64,000 nt of DNA from Flavobacteriaceae bacterium (GTDB lineage: Bacteria > Bacteroidota > Bacteroidia > Flavobacteriales > Flavobacteriaceae): assembly GCA_947379965.1 (NCBI GenBank), contig CANCPC010000004.1:1-64000 (forward strand). Direction: 5' to 3'. Position numbers and translations under genes: made by a program. Below the pieces are notes generated by a model. It was not told the DNA's origin. It did no database searches and worked only from the letters and a program-made list of their open reading frames with translations. Position 1 is the first letter of the stretch. Each line of letters opens with the position of its first letter. Shown in pieces: positions 60,166-64,000 of the stretch.

Positions 60166-61347
60166 TTAATTTCTAAATGCATTTCTAAGGAATAGATTTT
60201 TGAGTTTGTCTTTGAAAATTTCACCAGTATTAAAAATCATATCTTCATTGGTTGGAAACAAAAGTGCTCTTTTATCAAAATTATAATAATAATTATCGTC
60301 AGACGCTCTACGGTCGCCTTTGAAAGTAGAGAAAACATTTTCAAAAACATATTCACTACTTAATGGAAAAGATTGTATTAACAGATTTTTTCTATAATCG
60401 ACATAATCCACTTTTGCAATTATTTGGCTCGTTTTGAGTTGTCTCGTTTCGTAAATTCGAACGTTTATCGTTCTTATGTTATCCACTAGAACAGGCTTTC
60501 CCGATCTATCTAAAACTTCTTTTCCATTAGCATCTAAGAGTCTCTTTTGACCGTCCTTTATTTGACGTTCCTTAATGAATTCTCTCTCGTTCATTTGCTC
60601 TGGCGAAATATATATTTCTCTAAAATAAACTACCATTCCGTAATCATAATCGATGCCTTTATGTTTGTCACCGTGGTAAATGGTCCATTTGTCATTCAAA
60701 CCATAGGTGTTAAAATCCAATAATTCATTGAGTAAACGACCTGGAATAATCATGTTTGTTTCGTTTCTCATCGTAACGCTCACATAATCGGTTCCTTTAA
60801 AATGAGCTTCGTCCAAGAGGTCTAAAATGTTCTTATAATTGGGATTTATCTGGTTTAAATAAGTCAAATCATCGAAAGCTTTACGATAATTCATTTTATC
60901 GGAAGTCGCCATCAATAATTTTGAATTGTTATAAAGATAATTTGATAAATTATTTTTGGTTGTAATGATTTGGTCATTATAATTATCGAAAGGGAAAATA
61001 GCATTTCTACCTTCTTTCAATACCTTTAAAGGCAGTAAAGGTTTTATTTTTTCCTGACGGTCATTTAGCAATAAATAGGTATTGAATATTTTCTCAAAGT
61101 TGGCTGGATTTCGCTCTTTTTCCCATAAGCTAAGGGAATTCAAATCACGTTCTTTGGCTTTGGCGAAAGCCTCTTCAAGTAAATAAACATAATCTTGGTT
61201 TCCTTTTTTGTCTTTATTTGAACGTAAACTCGCAACCGAATTGGCGATTGCCTCATCGTAATTTCCAGCACTTAATAAAAATTGAGTTTGTTTAACTCCA
61301 CAAGAAATCAGTATTAAAAAAGCTATAATAAAAAAGAGTTTTTTCAT
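60166..61347 (-). CDS. Lipoprotein of unknown function with helical N-terminal part
   Basis: 393 residues. Lipoprotein signal AFLILISCGVKQ with cysteine at residue 17. Residues 20-190 are helical and TPR-like (LLSAGNYDEAIANSVASL, AFDDLTYLNQINPNYKNILDLLDEAHFKG). Residues 190-393 are strand-rich, with VTMRNETNMIIPGRLLNELL and YDYGMVVYFREIYISPEQ. I do not recognise the family. It is probably monocistronic, with its own -7 box, and placed upstream of the arg promoter. Confidence 0.75.
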   Translation of the reverse strand: MKKLFFIIAFLILISCGVKQTQFLLSAGNYDEAIANSVASLRSNKDKKGNQDYVYLLEEAFAKAKERDLNSLSLWEKERNPANFEKIFNTYLLLNDRQEKIKPLLPLKVLKEGRNAIFPFDNYNDQIITTKNNLSNYLYNNSKLLMATSDKMNYRKAFDDLTYLNQINPNYKNILDLLDEAHFKGTDYVSVTMRNETNMIIPGRLLNELLDFNTYGLNDKWTIYHGDKHKGIDYDYGMVVYFREIYISPEQMNEREFIKERQIKDGQKRLLDANGKEVLDRSGKPVLVDNIRTINVRIYETRQLKTSQIIAKVDYVDYRKNLLIQSFPLSSEYVFENVFSTFKGDRRASDDNYYYNFDKRALLFPTNEDMIFNTGEIFKDKLKNLFLRNAFRN

Positions 61348-61361
61348 CTAAAAATTTATTA

Positions 61362-61369
61362 CAAATTTA
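61362..61369 (-). promoter_or_regulatory. -7 box before the unknown lipoprotein gene
   Basis: TAAATTTG on the minus strand, 14 bases before the ATG; no good -33 element seen. Confidence 0.4.
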
Positions 61370-61585
61370 TCATATAATTTGGCTATGGTCTAAAAAATGT
61401 TTTTGTTTTTTAGCCACAGATTTAAAAAATTACCACAGATTTTTTATTATTGGAAAGAAATAATCGTTTTGATCTTTTAAATCTATGGCAATAGAAATTT
61501 AAGTCAATTAGGTTTTTTTTATAACTTTTATATACAAATTTCAGAAAAAATTCCTAGAACTATTTCAATCCTTAATATTTGGACA

Positions 61586-61616
61586 AAAAAATCCGACAAT
61601 TAAAAATGTCGGATTA
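61586..61616 (-). terminator. Terminator downstream of fahA
   Basis: ATCCGACA (61593-61600) and TGTCGGAT (61609-61616) with an eight-base loop; the A run at 61587-61593 gives the T run on the minus strand. Confidence 0.9.
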
Positions 61617-61636
61617 TATAGAAATAAATTAAATTT

Positions 61637-62920
61637 TTATTTTCTCACAAATGGAGGAAGTAACTTGCAAGAAACTTCTCCAAAACCAATTTGTAAACCG
61701 TTATTTTTACAAAAACCTTTAAAAATAACAGTGTCACCATCATTTATGAATTTACGTTCGGTTCCATCATTTAGTTTTATAGGATTTTTTCCTCCCCAGC
61801 TCAATTCGAACATCGAACCATAGCTTTCGGGTGTTGGCCCAGAAATAGTTCCAGAACCCATCATATCACCCGAATTTACTCGACATCCATTGGAAGTGTG
61901 ATGTGCTAATTGCTGGCTCATAGACCAATACATATACTTAAAATTAGATTTTGAAACTATTGTTTCTACTCCGTTTTCGGGTTGAATGGTAATTTCTAAA
62001 TTAATATCGAAGGTATTCTTGCCTTTTAATTGTAAATAAGGAAATGGTGCTGGATCTTGTTTTGGACCTTTAGTTCTGAAGGGTTCTAAAGCATCCATCG
62101 TAATAATCCAAGGTGAAATAGAAGTTGCAAAATTCTTCGATAAGAAAGGACCTAGAGGTACCGATTCCCATTTTTGAAGATCACGCGCCGTCCAATCATT
62201 CATTAATACCATTCCAAAAATATAATCTTCGACTTCGCTAATAGGAATATTTTCTCCCATAATATTAGCGTCGGTGGTAATAAAGGCAGTTTCTAATTCG
62301 AAATCTACGCATCTAGAAGGGCCAAAAACAGGGGTTTCTTCTCCATATGGCAGTGTTTGTCCTAAAGGCCTGTGTACCGGAATCCCTGACGGTATTATAG
62401 AAGAACTTCTGCCATGATAAGCAACTGGTAAATGATGCCAATTAGAAAATAAAGCATTTTCAGTTACCCCAAGAATTTTACCAATATTGGTTGCATGTTC
62501 TTTATTAGAATAAAAATCAGTGTAATCGCCTATAAGAACCGGTAATTGCATTTCTACATCTATGATATTAAAGATGATGATATCTTTATCTTTTTCGTTA
62601 TCCCGTAATTTAGGATTTTTTTCATCAAAAATATCAGCAATACGATTGCGAACTAATCGCCACGTTTTTTTACCATCAGAAATGAAGTCATTTAAGGTGT
62701 CTTGCATGAACATATCGTCAGTTAATTCGATTCCTTCAAAGTAATTTAATTGTTGTAAAGCTCCCAAATCTATGGCGTAATCGCCAATTCGAGTTCCTAC
62801 AGTCACCACATTTTCTTTGGTAAGGAAAACGCCAAAAGGAATATTCTGAATAGGAAAGTCACTAGTAGCGGGTACTTCTAGCCAAGACTTTCTAATGATA
62901 TTATTAGCTGTTATCGGCAT
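61637..62920 (-). CDS. fahA: Fumarylacetoacetase
   Basis: Last step of tyrosine and phenylalanine breakdown: fumarylacetoacetate to fumarate and acetoacetate. 427 residues, as for the eukaryotic-type enzyme. IPFGVFLTKEN, DYTDFYSNKEHATNIG (catalytic and metal residues), LPVAYHGRSSSIIPSG, DFELETAFI, LMNDWTARDLQKWE, and GDMMGSGTISGP are canonical. An excellent promoter precedes it. Homogentisate dioxygenase is not in the window. Confidence 0.97.
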   Translation of the reverse strand: MPITANNIIRKSWLEVPATSDFPIQNIPFGVFLTKENVVTVGTRIGDYAIDLGALQQLNYFEGIELTDDMFMQDTLNDFISDGKKTWRLVRNRIADIFDEKNPKLRDNEKDKDIIIFNIIDVEMQLPVLIGDYTDFYSNKEHATNIGKILGVTENALFSNWHHLPVAYHGRSSSIIPSGIPVHRPLGQTLPYGEETPVFGPSRCVDFELETAFITTDANIMGENIPISEVEDYIFGMVLMNDWTARDLQKWESVPLGPFLSKNFATSISPWIITMDALEPFRTKGPKQDPAPFPYLQLKGKNTFDINLEITIQPENGVETIVSKSNFKYMYWSMSQQLAHHTSNGCRVNSGDMMGSGTISGPTPESYGSMFELSWGGKNPIKLNDGTERKFINDGDTVIFKGFCKNNGLQIGFGEVSCKLLPPFVRK

Positions 62921-62954
62921 ACAATTGTTGATTATTTTGTTAAGAATTACTCAA

Positions 62955-62985
62955 CAAATATATTATAATGGGACAGTTTACCAAA
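62955..62985 (-). promoter_or_regulatory. fahA promoter
   Basis: Minus strand: TTTG (complement of 62982-62985), exactly 19 bases, TATATTTG (complement of 62955-62962): a full match to the Bacteroidota vegetative consensus. Confidence 0.85.
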
Positions 62986-62995
62986 CGTTTTTTTG

Positions 62996-63003
62996 TATTT
63001 TTG
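62996..63003 (+). promoter_or_regulatory. glyA -7 box
   Basis: TATTTTTG matches TAnnTTTG, 25 bases before ATG; the -33 element is poor. Confidence 0.5.
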
Positions 63004-63028
63004 CTTCAAATTAACTAAAATCAAAGAA

Positions 63029-64000
63029 ATGCAACGCGACGAACAAATTTTTGACCTTATTTTAGAGGAACAAGACAGACAAATTCACGGACTAGAATTA
63101 ATAGCTTCGGAGAACTTTGTAAGTGATGAAGTAATGGAAGCAGCTGGTTCTGTTTTGACTAATAAATATGCCGAAGGTTATCCTGGAAAAAGATACTACG
63201 GTGGTTGTGAAGTAGTAGATGTTATAGAACAAATTGCTATTGATCGTGCCAAAGAATTATTTGGCGCAGAATATGCAAACGTACAACCACACTCTGGTTC
63301 TCAGGCAAATACGGCTGTTTACCACGCTTGTATTAAACCGGGCGACAAAATTTTAGGTTTTGATTTGTCTCACGGTGGACACTTAACTCATGGTTCGCCA
63401 GTCAATTTTTCAGGTCGTTTATATACTCCTTCATTTTATGGTGTAGATAAAGAAACGGGGAGATTAGATTATGATAAAATTCAAGAAATTGCTACTAAAG
63501 AGCAACCAAAATTAATCATTGCAGGAGCTTCAGCTTATTCTCGTGATATGGATTTTGAGCGATTTAGAGTAATTGCAGATAGTGTTGGCGCTATTTTATT
63601 AGCTGATATTTCTCATCCTGCTGGGCTTATCGCCAAAGGTTTGCTGAATGATCCATTGCCACATTGTCATATTGTTACCACAACTACACACAAAACATTA
63701 CGTGGTCCTCGTGGTGGTTTGATCTTGATGGGTAAAGATTTTCCAAATCCATTTGGTTTAACCACTCCAAAAGGAGAAGTTAGAATGATGTCTTCATTAT
63801 TAGACCTTGCTGTTTTTCCTGGAAATCAAGGTGGTCCGTTGATGCATATTATTGCGGCAAAAGCTGTAGCTTTTGGCGAAGCTTTAAAAGATGAGTTCTT
63901 TACGTATGCGATGCAATTACAAAAAAATGCAAATGCTATGGCGGATGCTTTTGTAAAAAGAGGATACGAAATAATTTCTGGAGGTACGGATAATCACATG
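63029..64000 (+). CDS. glyA: Serine hydroxymethyltransferase (5' part)
   Basis: 324 codons to the window end, open throughout. PLP enzyme interconverting serine and glycine with tetrahydrofolate, the main source of one-carbon units used by FolD. Start [47 protein letters not shown] is diagnostic, [13 protein letters not shown] is conserved, and the PLP lysine lies in [14 protein letters not shown] (about residue 226). The C-terminal quarter is outside the window. Confidence 0.97.
   Translation, partial: MQRDEQIFDLILEEQDRQIHGLELIASENFVSDEVMEAAGSVLTNKYAEGYPGKRYYGGCEVVDVIEQIAIDRAKELFGAEYANVQPHSGSQANTAVYHACIKPGDKILGFDLSHGGHLTHGSPVNFSGRLYTPSFYGVDKETGRLDYDKIQEIATKEQPKLIIAGASAYSRDMDFERFRVIADSVGAILLADISHPAGLIAKGLLNDPLPHCHIVTTTTHKTLRGPRGGLILMGKDFPNPFGLTTPKGEVRMMSSLLDLAVFPGNQGGPLMHIIAAKAVAFGEALKDEFFTYAMQLQKNANAMADAFVKRGYEIISGGTDNHM

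Overview
The window is AT-rich chromosomal DNA of a member of the Bacteroidota, most likely a Flavobacterium or close relative in the Flavobacteriaceae. This rests on gene content and order (DUF1599 - DoxX-like - TlpA-like - tpiA divergent from folP; a single arg operon that includes proBA and an ArgF'-type transcarbamylase), on lipoprotein and periplasmic signal sequences, on promoters of the Bacteroidota form (TTTG about 19 bases before TAnnTTTG), and on dispersed AT-rich intergenic repeats. I see no tRNA, rRNA, CRISPR array, insertion sequence or prophage. Most of the window is core genome; oddities lie in spacers and in a few decayed or domain-fused genes.

Layout. 1-2.6 kb: end of typA, then ffh and folD. 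2.7-9.6 kb: rluF, an alpha/beta hydrolase, a coiled-coil zinc-ribbon-like protein that has lost its cysteines, a Nif3-like gene divergent from lpxK, gap (TTG start) and lipA. 9.7-21.2 kb: M48 peptidase, acyl-ACP thioesterase, miaA, an exonuclease/GIY-YIG fusion, yggS, a 3-hydroxyacyl-CoA dehydrogenase, an oxidoreductase, pcm, an HTH-Fic protein, smpB, VF530, a DUF3575-like protein, a GNAT enzyme and an aldose-1-epimerase-like protein. 21.3-30.3 kb: an M1-type peptidase split by one in-frame TGA, cysE-cysM, an atypical Nramp transporter, DUF2752, a DUF2027/Smr protein, a lipoprotein with a duplicated domain, and a cysteine desulfurase. 30.3-42.8 kb: MCE lipid transporter (mlaEFD-like), DnaJ-like protein, phospholipase D family protein, the DUF1599-to-tpiA operon, folP with a lipoprotein gene, rlmH, and a truncated PAS sensor with its remnant. 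43.0-48.8 kb: agmatine-to-putrescine genes, a VOC-ABM fusion framed by direct repeats, and clpB.

49.0-60.1 kb holds the arginine/proline block on the minus strand: promoter and long leader - GNAT enzyme - argG - argC - argD - proA - proB - argF' - argB - argE - argH - strong terminator. With the GNAT enzyme as candidate first acyltransferase, the operon could encode the whole route from glutamate to arginine through N-acylated intermediates (acylglutamate, acylornithine, acylcitrulline), plus the first two proline steps. The window ends with a lipoprotein of unknown function, fahA (tyrosine catabolism) and the start of glyA.

The best candidates for something undescribed are: (1) a roughly 290-base leader before the arg operon, carrying a 28-codon reading frame that starts at the predicted transcription start and has two CGG arginine codons in repeated ACGGAT contexts; (2) heptanucleotide tandem repeats at the 5' ends of argB, argC and the thioesterase gene, the argB one inside the coding frame; (3) the GNAT enzyme with a cysteine cluster as a possible non-orthologous ArgA; and (4) a family of palindromic repeats placed just after stop codons.
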